Part shown: positions 52,176-62,130 of the stretch, one piece after another | How the letters are laid out: the number at the start of each line of letters is the position of its first letter | Numbering within the stretch: the first letter of the stretch is position 1 | Origin: Clostridium folliculivorans | GTDB lineage: Bacteria; Bacillota; Clostridia; Clostridiales; Clostridiaceae | Length of the DNA: 64,000 nt | Assembly: GCF_024341905.1 (NCBI RefSeq) | Contig: NZ_BQXY01000013.1 | Span: 38,054 to 102,053, forward strand | Direction: 5' to 3' | The notes under the pieces: model-generated | What the model was told of the DNA's origin: nothing | Databases searched by the model: none | Seen by the model: only the letters and a program-made list of their open reading frames with translations | Made by a program: the position numbers and the translations under genes

Positions 52176-53780
52176 TTGGATAGTCCATATAGAGAGATAA
52201 TAGCTAGGTTGAAAAAAGTAAGAAAAAGGATATATGTGGAAAAGTTTCTTAGGAACCTTTCTATTGCTCTTGTTATCTCTACCCTATTTGTAATTGCGGT
52301 GGCATTAGCATCAAGGCTGATACCTATATATGGAGTATATTTCATATGGCTTCCTTCCATATATTCTATAGGTTTGGTAGGTGCTTTAGTTTCTACCATT
52401 ATATTTATGCCGAAGCTGAAAAAGATTAGTGAAATAGTTGATTCCTTTGGATTAAATCAGAGGGTATCAACTGCTCTTGAGCTTATGGATGAAGAAAACA
52501 TATATAAAATGGTTCAAGCTGAAGACGCTTTAGTGAAATTTAATAACTTGGATTATGCTAAACATATAAGATTAATGCCTTCAAAATTGATACTTAGAAT
52601 ACTGTTAGGAACTATGGTATTATTTTCACTTACCTTTCTTATACCAGATACATTAAAGGATGAAGCGAATAGACTGCATACCCTTAATGTAGAAAAGAAA
52701 GAAGAAGTGAAAAAGATAGAAAATGCTAAGAAGGAGATAAATGAAAATAAGAAACTTATGGAACAAGAGAGGAAAGAACTCTTAGCAAAGGTAGATGAGT
52801 TAAAAAAGGATATAAAGCTAGCAAAAACTGATAAGGAAATAGATAAGGCTAAAGAAAAGCTGGCAAAAAAGTTAGATATAGATAAGAACAAAGAGTTAGA
52901 AAAGGATTTAAATAAGCTAGCAGAAGGACTTAAAAAAAATGATGCTACAAAAGATCTAGCAGATGCTATAAAAAATAATGATGATAAAAAACTTCAAAGC
53001 GAATTAGATAAGCTTAAGAATGATATGAAAAACATGGATAGCAAGCAAAAAGAAGAGCTTAAAAATAGCATTTCAAGTACCTCGGCCTCTTTAAGTAGTA
53101 GCGATCTTAAAAGTAGTTTAGGTGAACTTTCAGACTCATTATCATCCAGTGATGAAGCTGCAATAAATAAAGCTGTAAGTTCAGTTAGTAATACCTTAGC
53201 TAAGTCTTCATCGCAAAGAAACAAAAATCAAGCATTAGCTTCACTTCAAAAAGATTTGGGAGATGAAGATCAACAACTAGCTGAAGCTAAAGATCAAAAT
53301 TCCCAAGGTCAAGGAAGTGGATCTGGCAACGGCAGTGGTAGTGGAAATGGTAGTGGAGATGGTAGTGGGAGTGGTTCTGGAACTGGATCAGGATCAGGAG
53401 GAAATGGAACAGGTGGCGGAGGAAGTGGAGCTGGAAATGGAACGTCCAATGGATCTAATGGTGTAAATCCTTATTCTGGAGGAGGAGTAGGAAATAAGGC
53501 TCCAGGTACTTCAAAAGAAAGGGAATATGAAAAAGTATTTACGCCAAGCAGACTTGGAGGAGAAGGCAAAACTTCTTCTTTAAGCGGTAAAGCCGGAACC
53601 AGTGGAAATAGTGAGAGTGAAATAACAGATAAATCTAACGCTACGCTAGGAGAACTAAAACCTTATGATCAAGTTGTAGGTGAATATAGTAAAGAAGCTA
53701 TGGAGAATATGGAAAACTACGAGGTTCCAGATGGTATGACAGAGATAATAAAAGGGTATTTTTCATCATTGCAGCAGTAG
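52176..53780 (+). CDS. Membrane protein with long coiled coil and Gly/Ser-rich region
   Basis: A 534-aa protein with two N-terminal membrane helices (about residues 28-75) and a third near 135-155, a charged coiled coil (about 165-330, Lys/Glu/Asp repeats), a low-complexity Gly/Ser/Asn stretch (about 375-440) and an ordered C-terminus (GELKPYDQVVGEYSKEAMENMEN). TTG at 52176 follows AGGAGGTG. The N-terminal part resembles proteins found beside MoxR/VWA genes in other bacteria, here of unknown function. It may be a scaffold for the complex. The Gly/Ser stretch is probably unstructured. Confidence 0.6.
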   Translation: MDSPYREIIARLKKVRKRIYVEKFLRNLSIALVISTLFVIAVALASRLIPIYGVYFIWLPSIYSIGLVGALVSTIIFMPKLKKISEIVDSFGLNQRVSTALELMDEENIYKMVQAEDALVKFNNLDYAKHIRLMPSKLILRILLGTMVLFSLTFLIPDTLKDEANRLHTLNVEKKEEVKKIENAKKEINENKKLMEQERKELLAKVDELKKDIKLAKTDKEIDKAKEKLAKKLDIDKNKELEKDLNKLAEGLKKNDATKDLADAIKNNDDKKLQSELDKLKNDMKNMDSKQKEELKNSISSTSASLSSSDLKSSLGELSDSLSSSDEAAINKAVSSVSNTLAKSSSQRNKNQALASLQKDLGDEDQQLAEAKDQNSQGQGSGSGNGSGSGNGSGDGSGSGSGTGSGSGGNGTGGGGSGAGNGTSNGSNGVNPYSGGGVGNKAPGTSKEREYEKVFTPSRLGGEGKTSSLSGKAGTSGNSESEITDKSNATLGELKPYDQVVGEYSKEAMENMENYEVPDGMTEIIKGYFSSLQQ

Positions 53781-53824
53781 ATAGATTTTCATTGGAAGAG
53801 ATAAATCACTTCTAAGTTTATATT

Positions 53825-53862
53825 TTAGAAATCTCTCGTTAGAAACGGTGAGAGGTTTCTAA
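53825..53862 (+). terminator. Hairpin between the coiled-coil gene and moxR
   Basis: TTAGAAATCTCTC pairs with GAGAGGTTTCTAA (one T-G pair). No T-run follows, so it may act as an attenuator or mRNA-processing site inside the operon rather than a full stop. The remaining 170-base gap could hold a second promoter. Confidence 0.5.
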
Positions 53863-53950
53863 GATAAACCGCTGATTGAAGTAGTTATTAAATAAAAGCA
53901 TTGAATTAAATCGAAGCATTTATAGAGATAAAAATAATAAGGAGAATAAA

Positions 53951-54934
53951 ATGAGTATAAACGAAGAAAGCATAAAAAGTATAATAGAAAAGATAGAAAA
54001 AGTAGAAAATGAGATTGGTAAAGCAATAATAGGACAAAAAGATATAGTTAGACAAGTTTTAATAGCTATCTTTACTGGTGGAAATGTACTTCTTGAAGGA
54101 TCACCTGGTCTTGGAAAGACTCAGCTAGTAAAAACCTTATCAAAGGTTTTAGACTTACCGTTTTCAAGGATACAATTTACACCTGACCTTATGCCTGCTG
54201 ATGTGGTTGGTACAAATATTATCATTAAAGATAGTAAAGGAAATAGTGCTTTTCAATTTCAAAAAGGTCCTATTTTTTCTAACTTAGTGTTGGCAGATGA
54301 GATAAATAGAGCAACTCCAAAAACACAATCTGCACTTCTTGAGGCAATGCAGGAGCATACAGTTACGGTAGGAAGCTCCACTTATACTCTTTCTGAACCT
54401 TTTATGGTATTAGCAACTCAAAACCCTATAGAAAATGAAGGTACTTATCCTCTTCCAGAAGCACAATTAGATAGATTTTTATTTAAATTAAATGTGCCTT
54501 TTCCTAATTTAGAAGAGCTTAAAAGCATAATAGGAGTAACTATAAATAATGAGGCTGAGGAGTTAGGGAAGATGATGGGCGGTGAAGAAATACTAGAAGT
54601 GAGAAAGCTTTTAAAAGAAGTGCCGATTTCTAAAGCAGTAGAAGAATATGCTTTAAAAATAGTTCTTTCTACTCATCCAGACTATGAGAACTCTCCTGAA
54701 ATATCAAAAAAATATATAAGATATGGTGCTAGCCCGAGAGCTGCACAAGCAATAATCTCAACATCTAGAGTCAGAGCTATTATGGAAGGTCGATTTAATG
54801 TGTCCTTTGAAGATATAAAATACGTTGCTTATCCAGCACTTAGACATCGTTTTTTCATGAATTTTGATGCAGTAGCAGATGGTATTACAGCTGAAAATAT
54901 AATTTCACAAATATTAGAAAGTCAATTAAAATAA
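53951..54934 (+). CDS. MoxR-family AAA+ ATPase
   Basis: A 327-aa ATPase with Walker A EGSPGLGKTQ near residue 54, Walker B LVLADEINRATPKTQSALLEAMQE, sensor 1 (ATQNPIENEGTYPLPEAQLDRF) and sensor 2 (ASPRAAQAI). MoxR ATPases act as chaperones that activate VWA-domain partners or metal insertion. The DUF58 and two VWA genes follow with 12-base gaps or overlap. AAGGAG precedes the ATG. Confidence 0.93.
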   Translation: MSINEESIKSIIEKIEKVENEIGKAIIGQKDIVRQVLIAIFTGGNVLLEGSPGLGKTQLVKTLSKVLDLPFSRIQFTPDLMPADVVGTNIIIKDSKGNSAFQFQKGPIFSNLVLADEINRATPKTQSALLEAMQEHTVTVGSSTYTLSEPFMVLATQNPIENEGTYPLPEAQLDRFLFKLNVPFPNLEELKSIIGVTINNEAEELGKMMGGEEILEVRKLLKEVPISKAVEEYALKIVLSTHPDYENSPEISKKYIRYGASPRAAQAIISTSRVRAIMEGRFNVSFEDIKYVAYPALRHRFFMNFDAVADGITAENIISQILESQLK

Positions 54935-54946
54935 GGGCGTGTTTAG

Positions 54947-55819
54947 ATGAGTGATAAGGTATTTAATGGTGATTTCTTTAAAAACCTTGAAAATATATCT
55001 CTTAAAGCTAGAATGACCATAAATAATGGTGCTGCTGGAGGAAGGCGATCTAAAGCAAAAGGTAGTTCTGTAGAATTTTCTGATTTCAGAGAGTATACCC
55101 CAGGAGATGATTTTAGAAGGATAGATTGGAATGCTTATGGAAGATTTGAAAAGCTTTTTTTAAAGTTATTTATGGAAGAGAGAGAAGCATATATAAATAT
55201 TTTTATTGATTGCAGTAAGTCTATGGATTTTGGAGAAGAGAGTAAGGCGAAAATGGCTCAAAGACTTTCCGCTGTATTTACATACTTAGCTATAAACAAT
55301 TTAGATAGAGTATGTATTAACAAGATATCTGGTAATAGCTTAATACCATCTACTTCTTTTATGGGAAAAGGATCTTTTCAGCAAGCGCTTAATTTTATAG
55401 AAAATGCTGATTTTAGTGGAAGTACTAACCTTTGGGAAGCCATAAAGAAAAAACAGCTTAAGCCTAGAGCAGTAGCTGTCGTAATATCTGATTTCTTTAC
55501 TAAAGGTTCAATTGAGAGTTTAGTAAAGTATTTTGCTTTTAATAAGCAGCAAATAATATTTATTCAGATACTTACAGAGGAAGAACTTAATCCTAAGATT
55601 GATGGACAAGTAAGACTTGTTGATAGTGAGACAATGGAGGAGATAAACATCACTATTACTCCAAAACTCATGAAGGCATACGAGCTAAAATTAAAATCAT
55701 TGACTAATGGGATGAAAGAGCAGTTGAAAAAGTATGGTGGAAGCCTTATTCAAGTATCCGCAGAGGAAGATTTACAAAAGGTAGTGTTTGAAAAGTTTAG
55801 TAAGGAGGGAATCATATGA
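54947..55819 (+). CDS. DUF58 protein (VWA-like)
   Basis: A 290-aa protein with the DUF58 core (VEFSDFREYTPGDDFRRIDWNAYGRF near 50) and a MIDAS-like DCSKSMDFG, so the C-terminal half has a von Willebrand A fold. DUF58 proteins always travel with MoxR ATPases and probably are their substrates or adaptors. It overlaps the next gene by 4 bases. Confidence 0.9.
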   Translation: MSDKVFNGDFFKNLENISLKARMTINNGAAGGRRSKAKGSSVEFSDFREYTPGDDFRRIDWNAYGRFEKLFLKLFMEEREAYINIFIDCSKSMDFGEESKAKMAQRLSAVFTYLAINNLDRVCINKISGNSLIPSTSFMGKGSFQQALNFIENADFSGSTNLWEAIKKKQLKPRAVAVVISDFFTKGSIESLVKYFAFNKQQIIFIQILTEEELNPKIDGQVRLVDSETMEEINITITPKLMKAYELKLKSLTNGMKEQLKKYGGSLIQVSAEEDLQKVVFEKFSKEGII

Positions 55820-57615
55820 AGCTATATTCACCAATGTCTTTATGGTTTCTTCTTCTTATACCTATATTAATTTTAATGTATATATTAAAGCAAAAATATG
55901 AAGAAAGACAAATACCAAGTCTTTTTTTATGGCAACAGGTATTAGCTGAAACAGAAGCTTCTACACCTTTTGAAAAGTTTAGAAATAATCTATTGTTTTT
56001 TCTTCAGCTATTAGCTTTACTATTAGCTATCTTTGCACTTGCAAATCCCTTCATAAATATAGGAAGTAAGAATTTTGAGAATGTAATTATAGTTGTAGAT
56101 AATAGTGGAAGTATGAGCGCAATAGGTGAAAAATATACTAGACTTGAAGAAGCTGAAAAAAAGGCAGAAGATATGGTTAAAGGTTTGTCTTCAGATAGTA
56201 GAATTACATTAGTCTCGGCTTCAAAGAACAGCAAGGTTGAGCTTAGTGGTTCTACTGATAGAAAAGAAGTTATAAATAAGATTAAAGCTATTAAACCTAC
56301 TAATAGCTCGGGTGATATAAATGATACATACTCACTTATAAAGTCTATATGTAATAGCTATAATAGCTACAAAGTAGTGTATTATACTGATTCTGATGTT
56401 AATTTAAAAGAGATAAATGGTGAAGTTGTAAGTCTGGCAACACCAAAAGAAAATGTAAGCTTAGATTATATATCTCAAAGTAAAGATAATGATTATTTAA
56501 GGGTTATGGTGAGAGTTACTAATCATGGTAATGAAAGCAATTCAGAAATCTTACTGTATGGTGAAGAGAAGCTTTTAGATATAAAGAATGTGGATATAAA
56601 AAGTGGAGAGACGAAGACTGTTTACTTTGATAAAGTTCAGACTAAAGATAGATTTATAAAGTGTGAGTTATCACAAAAGGATGCACTAGATGAGGACAAT
56701 GTTATTTATTCTATAGTGAAACAAAAAGATGGGTCAAAGGTCCTAATGTCTTCTAACCAAAATGTATTTCTTGAAAAGGCTATCTCAACAATAAAGGATA
56801 TAGAATTATTTAAAACCAATCCAGGAGAAGCTATAAATGGTGATTATGATTTGTATATTTTTGACGGCAAAGTTCCAGAATCCTTACCTAAGAAGGGAAA
56901 TATATTGATCATTAATCCAGAGCAAAACAATGATTATTTCAATGTCTCATCGGAAAGAGACGGTGGAAAAGGAAATGTATTATCCCATGCAGTGACCAAG
57001 TATATGGATAAGAGTAGTTTTGTAGTTTCGAAGGTTAAGAATATAGAAGTTCCTTCTTGGGGATCAACTATAATAAAGGTCGGAGATAACAATGCAGCGT
57101 TTTGCGGGGAAGTAAAAGGACAAAAGGTTGGAGCCATAGCATTTGATTTGCATAACAGTGATATGCCGTTAACTCCAGAATTCCCTATATTTATAAATAA
57201 CTTAATGTCTTATATGCTAAACAGAGACACTGTATCAGGAACCCAGTATTATACTGGTGAAAATATAGAAGTAATACCACAACCAGAAGCAAATAAGATA
57301 TGGATTAAGACTCCATATAATGACAATATTGATCTTGGAACAAAATATCCTCTGAAGCCTTTTGATGAAGCATATAAACCTGGTATATATGAAATTCATC
57401 AAAAGATAGATAAGAATGAGCAGACTAAGCTCATAGCCGTGAATTTCCCAACCTCTGAAAGTGATACTTCCAAAAATATTGCTTCTAAAAATTCACAGAA
57501 GTATGGAGGAGAGCTTTCTAAAAGTGGCATTAATTTGACTAATATTCTGTTAGCACTAACGCTTTTAGTGTTGATTATAGAATGGTTTGCTTATGTGCGA
57601 ATTCACGGAAGGTAG
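55816..57615 (+). CDS. BatA-like membrane protein with VWA domain
   Basis: A 599-aa protein with an N-terminal BatA pattern: a helix near residues 7-24, QIPSLFLWQQ, a second helix near 55-75, then a VWA domain with MIDAS VDNSGSMSA (near 95). The middle has a beta-sandwich (about 220-290), then a GATase1-like region, and a C-terminal membrane helix (about 573-592). The VWA domain faces outside or the membrane surface. It probably assembles with the DUF58 and 961-aa proteins under MoxR control. Confidence 0.85.
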   Translation: MKLYSPMSLWFLLLIPILILMYILKQKYEERQIPSLFLWQQVLAETEASTPFEKFRNNLLFFLQLLALLLAIFALANPFINIGSKNFENVIIVVDNSGSMSAIGEKYTRLEEAEKKAEDMVKGLSSDSRITLVSASKNSKVELSGSTDRKEVINKIKAIKPTNSSGDINDTYSLIKSICNSYNSYKVVYYTDSDVNLKEINGEVVSLATPKENVSLDYISQSKDNDYLRVMVRVTNHGNESNSEILLYGEEKLLDIKNVDIKSGETKTVYFDKVQTKDRFIKCELSQKDALDEDNVIYSIVKQKDGSKVLMSSNQNVFLEKAISTIKDIELFKTNPGEAINGDYDLYIFDGKVPESLPKKGNILIINPEQNNDYFNVSSERDGGKGNVLSHAVTKYMDKSSFVVSKVKNIEVPSWGSTIIKVGDNNAAFCGEVKGQKVGAIAFDLHNSDMPLTPEFPIFINNLMSYMLNRDTVSGTQYYTGENIEVIPQPEANKIWIKTPYNDNIDLGTKYPLKPFDEAYKPGIYEIHQKIDKNEQTKLIAVNFPTSESDTSKNIASKNSQKYGGELSKSGINLTNILLALTLLVLIIEWFAYVRIHGR

Positions 57616-57650
57616 TGTTTTGATCAATATGAAGGAAGAGGAGGACAGTT

Positions 57651-60536
57651 ATGGGATTTAGTTTTATAAGACCATATCTTCTGCTATTTATTCCAATTCT
57701 AATAGGAATCATAATATTTTTATCAAAGTATGCAGTTAGAATAAATAAATCAAAAAGAAAATGGGCTGTGATTTTAAGAAGTGTTGTTATTATATTAATA
57801 ATGTTATCTATATGTGGTACTAGCTTTTACTGGAAGTTAAATAATAATACAACTATATTTTTGATTGATAACTCTGATTCAGTGAATACAGATAAGGATG
57901 CTTTTGAAACATTTGTGAAAGATGCTATAAAAGAAAAATCATCTAAGGATCAGATTGGAGTACTTTCCTTTGGAGGAAATACTCAAGTAGAAAGTTTTAT
58001 ATCTAAGGAATCGACTTTTTCAAGGATTGATGGCAATGTGGATAAAAATTATACTGATATAGAAAGTGCTTTAGCATCAGCAATTGCTCTATTTCCAAGT
58101 AATTCGAATAAAAGAATCGTATTACTTTCAGATGGAGATGAAAATCAAGGTGATTTAAACAAAATAATGCCATCGATAAAGCAGCAGGGAATAGAACTTG
58201 AGTATTATAAAAAAGAAAAAGCTAAGTCACAAGAAATAGCTGTTCAAAGTATTTCTGTTCCTGAGAAACTAGTATTAGATGAGGAATTTAATTTATCAGT
58301 TACTATACAAAGCACCACAGATACTAATGCAAAATTGTCGTTATTCAATGGCAGAGAAAAGGTTGGAGAACAAAGTGTTCATTTAACTAAGGGGATAAAT
58401 AAATATGTCTTTAGGGATAAGGCAACTAGTGGGGGATTTAAGGGATATAAGGTAACGGTAGAAGCAGATAAGGATACGGAGCTAAAAAATAATGAAGCAT
58501 CAGCGTTTACTATGATTACTTCAAAACCTAAGATTCTTATAATAGAGGGTGGCGAAAATGAAGCCGGTGAACTTACTAAGATGCTTACGGCATCCTCTCT
58601 AGATTTCACTGTAGTAAATGCAAAGTCAGCGCCAAGAAGTCTGCAGGAGATGACAACGTATAAGAGCATAATAACCTGCAATGTATCAGCTGACGATCTT
58701 AATGAAGGATTTATGAATTCCTTAGAAAGTTATGTAAAAGACTTCGGTGGAGGTTTCATAGCTACTGGTGGAGATAACTCCTTTGCCTTAGGAGGATATT
58801 CTAAGACATCTCTTGAAAAGGTATTGCCAGTCTATATGGACATGAGAGGAAAAAAAGAAATTCCTAAAATGGCTATGATGCTTATAATTGATAAATCAGG
58901 AAGCATGACAGAAGGAATGGCTGGAGTAAGCAAGGTTGATATGGCAAAAGAGGCTGCTATTAGAAGTCTTGATTCCTTAAGAACAGGAAAAGATGAAATT
59001 GGAGTTCTTACCTTCGATGGCGAATATAGTTGGGCGGTAAAAAGAGGAGTTATAAATGAGCCTAAAAAGATAGAGGATGATATAGGAAGTATACGTGCTG
59101 GAGGGGGGACTAGCATACTACCAGCACTTGAAGCAGGTTATAAATCCCTAAAAGAAAGCGATGCAAAAATAAAACATATAATTCTTTTGACAGACGGTCA
59201 AGCAGAAAGAACAGGATATGATAATTTATTAAAGGATATAAATAAGGATAATATTACTGTTTCAACAGTAGCAGTGGGAAGAGATGCAGATAAGAACCTT
59301 CTCAAAGGTATTGCAGACTTTTGTGGAGGTAGGTCCTATGTTACTGATGAGTATACTAATATACCTAGAATCTTTTCAAAAGAAACCTTTATGGCTGCAA
59401 GAATGTACCTGAATAATAGAGAGTTTACACCTAAAATAAGCACTGAACACAGTATAATAAGTGGAGTAGCTGATGGCGGACTACCATCACTTTTAGGGTA
59501 TATAGGTTCATCACAAAAAGAAACTGCAAGAATAATATTAAAGAGTGATGAGGATGATCCAATCTTGACAGTTTGGCAGTACGGACTTGGAAAAGCTGTA
59601 GCTTGGAATTCTGATATATCAGGCAAATGGAGTGCTAACTATATAGGATGGGGAAAAAACTTAAAGTTATGGCAGAACATAATTAATTTTTCTATAGAGA
59701 ATTATAATGATGAAGATGTATCAATGGAAGTAAGCAATGATGGAAATGGAGCAAAGGTTGTATTAAAGGATAAAAAAAATCAAGGTGAAGTTGATACCAC
59801 TGCAACTATTGTTACTCCTCAAGGTGAAAGTAAGGATATAAAGCTATATCCTACGGCACCAGGAGAATATACCGGCAATTTTCAGACAAAAGAAGATGGG
59901 GTATATATGGTAAGTGGAAAGCAAAGTAAAGGTGGAGAAACATTAAGCTCGATAAACTCAGGCTATGCTAGGCAGTATTCTCCAGAATATAAGATAAGAG
60001 AAGAGGGAAATAAAACTGATAAAATCATTACTGAAAATGGTGGGAAGATAATAAAAACCTCTGAAGAAGTTTTTAGTACTGAAATTATAAAGAAGAAAGG
60101 TCAGAGAGACTTAAGTCCACTTTTGCTAGCAATAGCATTAATAATTTTGATGTTTGATATTGCTTTAAGAAGATTGAATTTGAATTTATCTAAAATTAAG
60201 TTATTTATAGATAAATTATTTAAAGATTTAACTTCAAATAGGTTTAAGCTTAAGAAAACAAACAGGTTAAAAACCGTAGGTTCAGTTAATGGTAGTGGTA
60301 AAAGTAGTAATTTAAAGGATATGGGTTTAAATAAAGATGCTAATAAGAATAGTAGGAGTAATGTTAATGAAGCAAGTAAAGATAAAACTTATAATAATGA
60401 ATTCATTGACTTAAGTCCTCCAAAAGCTGCTGAGGTTAAGAAAGAGATAGAAGATAATAAAGAGAAGATGGAAGAGAATAATCCTTCAACTTTAAACACC
60501 TCACAACTATTAAAGAATAAGAGATTTAAAAAATAG
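57651..60536 (+). CDS. Large VWA/GATase1-like membrane protein
   Basis: A 961-aa protein with two N-terminal membrane helices (about residues 6-25 and 38-60), a first VWA domain with DNSDSVNTD near 75, a beta-sandwich, a GATase1-like domain (about 290-395: GGGFIATGGDNSFALGGYSKT), and a second VWA domain with a full MIDAS DKSGSMTEG near 408. A beta-rich region, a membrane helix (about 822-840) and a long polar tail rich in Lys/Asn/Asp (about 850-961) follow. It is the last gene of the operon and ends at a strong terminator. Two VWA domains in one chain are unusual but known in Bat-like clusters. Its role is probably surface or stress related. Confidence 0.82.
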   Translation: MGFSFIRPYLLLFIPILIGIIIFLSKYAVRINKSKRKWAVILRSVVIILIMLSICGTSFYWKLNNNTTIFLIDNSDSVNTDKDAFETFVKDAIKEKSSKDQIGVLSFGGNTQVESFISKESTFSRIDGNVDKNYTDIESALASAIALFPSNSNKRIVLLSDGDENQGDLNKIMPSIKQQGIELEYYKKEKAKSQEIAVQSISVPEKLVLDEEFNLSVTIQSTTDTNAKLSLFNGREKVGEQSVHLTKGINKYVFRDKATSGGFKGYKVTVEADKDTELKNNEASAFTMITSKPKILIIEGGENEAGELTKMLTASSLDFTVVNAKSAPRSLQEMTTYKSIITCNVSADDLNEGFMNSLESYVKDFGGGFIATGGDNSFALGGYSKTSLEKVLPVYMDMRGKKEIPKMAMMLIIDKSGSMTEGMAGVSKVDMAKEAAIRSLDSLRTGKDEIGVLTFDGEYSWAVKRGVINEPKKIEDDIGSIRAGGGTSILPALEAGYKSLKESDAKIKHIILLTDGQAERTGYDNLLKDINKDNITVSTVAVGRDADKNLLKGIADFCGGRSYVTDEYTNIPRIFSKETFMAARMYLNNREFTPKISTEHSIISGVADGGLPSLLGYIGSSQKETARIILKSDEDDPILTVWQYGLGKAVAWNSDISGKWSANYIGWGKNLKLWQNIINFSIENYNDEDVSMEVSNDGNGAKVVLKDKKNQGEVDTTATIVTPQGESKDIKLYPTAPGEYTGNFQTKEDGVYMVSGKQSKGGETLSSINSGYARQYSPEYKIREEGNKTDKIITENGGKIIKTSEEVFSTEIIKKKGQRDLSPLLLAIALIILMFDIALRRLNLNLSKIKLFIDKLFKDLTSNRFKLKKTNRLKTVGSVNGSGKSSNLKDMGLNKDANKNSRSNVNEASKDKTYNNEFIDLSPPKAAEVKKEIEDNKEKMEENNPSTLNTSQLLKNKRFKK

Positions 60537-60586
60537 GCTGTGTACAGCTATATAACAAGTGAAACATTTGCTATGATAAAAGTAAT

Positions 60587-60625
60587 AAACTAGCTACCAT
60601 AGAGCACTTCTATGGTAGCTAGTTT
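60587..60625 (+). terminator. Terminator of the MoxR/VWA operon
   Basis: A 17-bp stem (AAACTAGCTACCATAGA and its complement, with a 4- to 5-base loop). Flanking CTATATAACA and TGTTATATAG can extend the pairing around it. A T-rich stretch follows. Confidence 0.85.
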
Positions 60626-60687
60626 GTTATATAGATCGTCATTTATTAAGTTAATTTATATTTATTTTTTCTATATTTTTTATATTA

Positions 60688-60716
60688 TTGACAAAATATG
60701 AGCAAGTGTGTATAAT
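60688..60716 (+). promoter_or_regulatory. Consensus promoter of tRNA-Phe
   Basis: TTGACA (60688-60693), 17 bp and TATAAT (60711-60716), all consensus, ending 17 bases before the tRNA. Confidence 0.92.
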
Positions 60717-60733
60717 TCATAATTGTAAGTTAT

Positions 60734-60808
<75 letters not shown>

Positions 60809-60809
<1 letters not shown>

Positions 60810-60845
60810 AACCTTTAATAACCTTAGTTATTAAAGGTTTTTTTG
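60809..60845 (+). terminator. Terminator of tRNA-Phe
   Basis: AAACCTTTAATAA pairs with TTATTAAAGGTTT around CCTTAG, followed by TTTT, starting at the CCA end. Confidence 0.92.
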
Positions 60846-61035
60846 TTATCTATGAAATATAACATTATTTAGAGAACACTGCAAAGAGTTAATTATCGAT
60901 AAACACATTATTTTAACTAAATCTTAATAATACTTTAAGTTTTTTGAAAGAAATTCTTAATAAATTGGAAGTATAATTAGAAGTAAGATATAAAACTTTT
61001 CATTATAACCTATAATTTATTAAGGAGTTGCTAGT

Positions 61036-61263
61036 ATGCTAGATAAACTAAGTTTAACTGATAAAGAAAATGATATGCTTGCAAAAGGTATAGCTATTGG
61101 TGCAGGTGTTGGTATAGTAGGGGGCGCACTACTAAATTATGTAACTCTAGGATTTGCAGCCGGAGGTGTTATAGGAATATTAGGTTCCTTAACTTACTCA
61201 TTTTACTTACGAGTGAGAAAAAGAGCTTTCATAGAAGGTAAACAGACATCTATCAAAAGATAA
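61036..61263 (+). CDS. 75-aa Gly-rich small membrane protein
   Basis: A 75-aa protein with a charged N-terminus (LSLTDKENDML), two Gly/Ala-rich membrane helices (about residues 17-36 and 39-58) and a basic tail (RVRKRAFIEGK). The Gly-zipper-like pattern (GIAIGAGVGIVGGALL) suggests tight helix packing. I recognise no family. GGAGTT precedes the ATG. A promoter may lie near 60975. It ends well before a bidirectional terminator. Confidence 0.6.
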   Translation: MLDKLSLTDKENDMLAKGIAIGAGVGIVGGALLNYVTLGFAAGGVIGILGSLTYSFYLRVRKRAFIEGKQTSIKR

Positions 61264-61391
61264 CTGTCGTGTGTGCATATTTAATAGTTAAATAATGAAC
61301 TCTATAAGATAAAGACGTGGGATGTTATGGAAAGAAAATAAATAATATATTAGAAATATATTATATGAGAATAAACTTAGTTTTAAGTAAA

Positions 61392-61428
61392 GAAGGCCTG
61401 AATTATTTTAAATAATTCAGGCCTTTTA
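61392..61428. terminator. Bidirectional terminator before ung
   Basis: AGGCCTGAATTATT and its complement form a perfect stem around a TTA loop, with A-run and T-run on the two sides. It serves the forward 75-aa gene and the reverse ung gene. Confidence 0.92.
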
Positions 61429-61452
61429 TTTTTAGCAATTTTTCTATGTAAT

Positions 61453-62130
61453 TTATATGTTCTCTATCTGCCAATTGATAGGAGCCTTACCTATGGACTC
61501 AAGAAATTTATTTGTCTTAGAAAAAGGTTTGCTGCCAAAGAAACCTCTTGAAGCAGATAATGGACTTGGATGTACTGACTTGATTATGTGATGCCAACCA
61601 TTAGTTATTAGCTTTTCCTTTGATATGGCATTGTTTCCCCAAAGTATAAAAACTATCGGATCCTTCCTTTCATTTAACAAAGATATTATTTTATCAGTAA
61701 AAGTCTCCCAGCCTATACTCTTATGAGAGTTTGCTTCACTAGCTACTACAGTAAGAGATGTGTTTAAAAGTAAAACTCCTTGGTCAGCCCATTTCTTCAA
61801 ATATCCATTATTAGGGATGTAGCAGCCTAGATCATCTTTTAATTCCTTGTACATATTTAAAAGAGATGGAGGAATTTTAATTCCTGGCTTAACAGAAAAA
61901 CTTAATCCATGAGCTTGATTAGGGCCATGATAAGGGTCTTGGCCAAGTATAACTACCTTAACATCACTATAAGAAGTATAGTGTAGGGCATTAAAGATAT
62001 CATATTTATCTGGAAATATAGTTTTTTTCTCGTACTCTGAGACTAAGAACTTTCTCAGCTTAAGGTAATATTCTTTTTCAAATTCATCTTTTAATAAGCT
62101 ATTCCATTCATTATTAAAGTTAACAGACAT
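61453..62130 (-). CDS. ung: Uracil-DNA glycosylase
   Basis: A 225-aa enzyme with the family-1 UDG motifs: GQDPYHGPNQAHGLSFSV (catalytic Asp), LLLNTSLTV, ILWGNNA, and HPSPLSASRGFFG (catalytic His and leucine loop). It removes uracil from DNA. ATG 62130 has GAGGTG 6 bases upstream; a GTG three codons earlier is less likely. The length is standard. Confidence 0.97.
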   Translation of the reverse strand: MSVNFNNEWNSLLKDEFEKEYYLKLRKFLVSEYEKKTIFPDKYDIFNALHYTSYSDVKVVILGQDPYHGPNQAHGLSFSVKPGIKIPPSLLNMYKELKDDLGCYIPNNGYLKKWADQGVLLLNTSLTVVASEANSHKSIGWETFTDKIISLLNERKDPIVFILWGNNAISKEKLITNGWHHIIKSVHPSPLSASRGFFGSKPFSKTNKFLESIGKAPINWQIENI

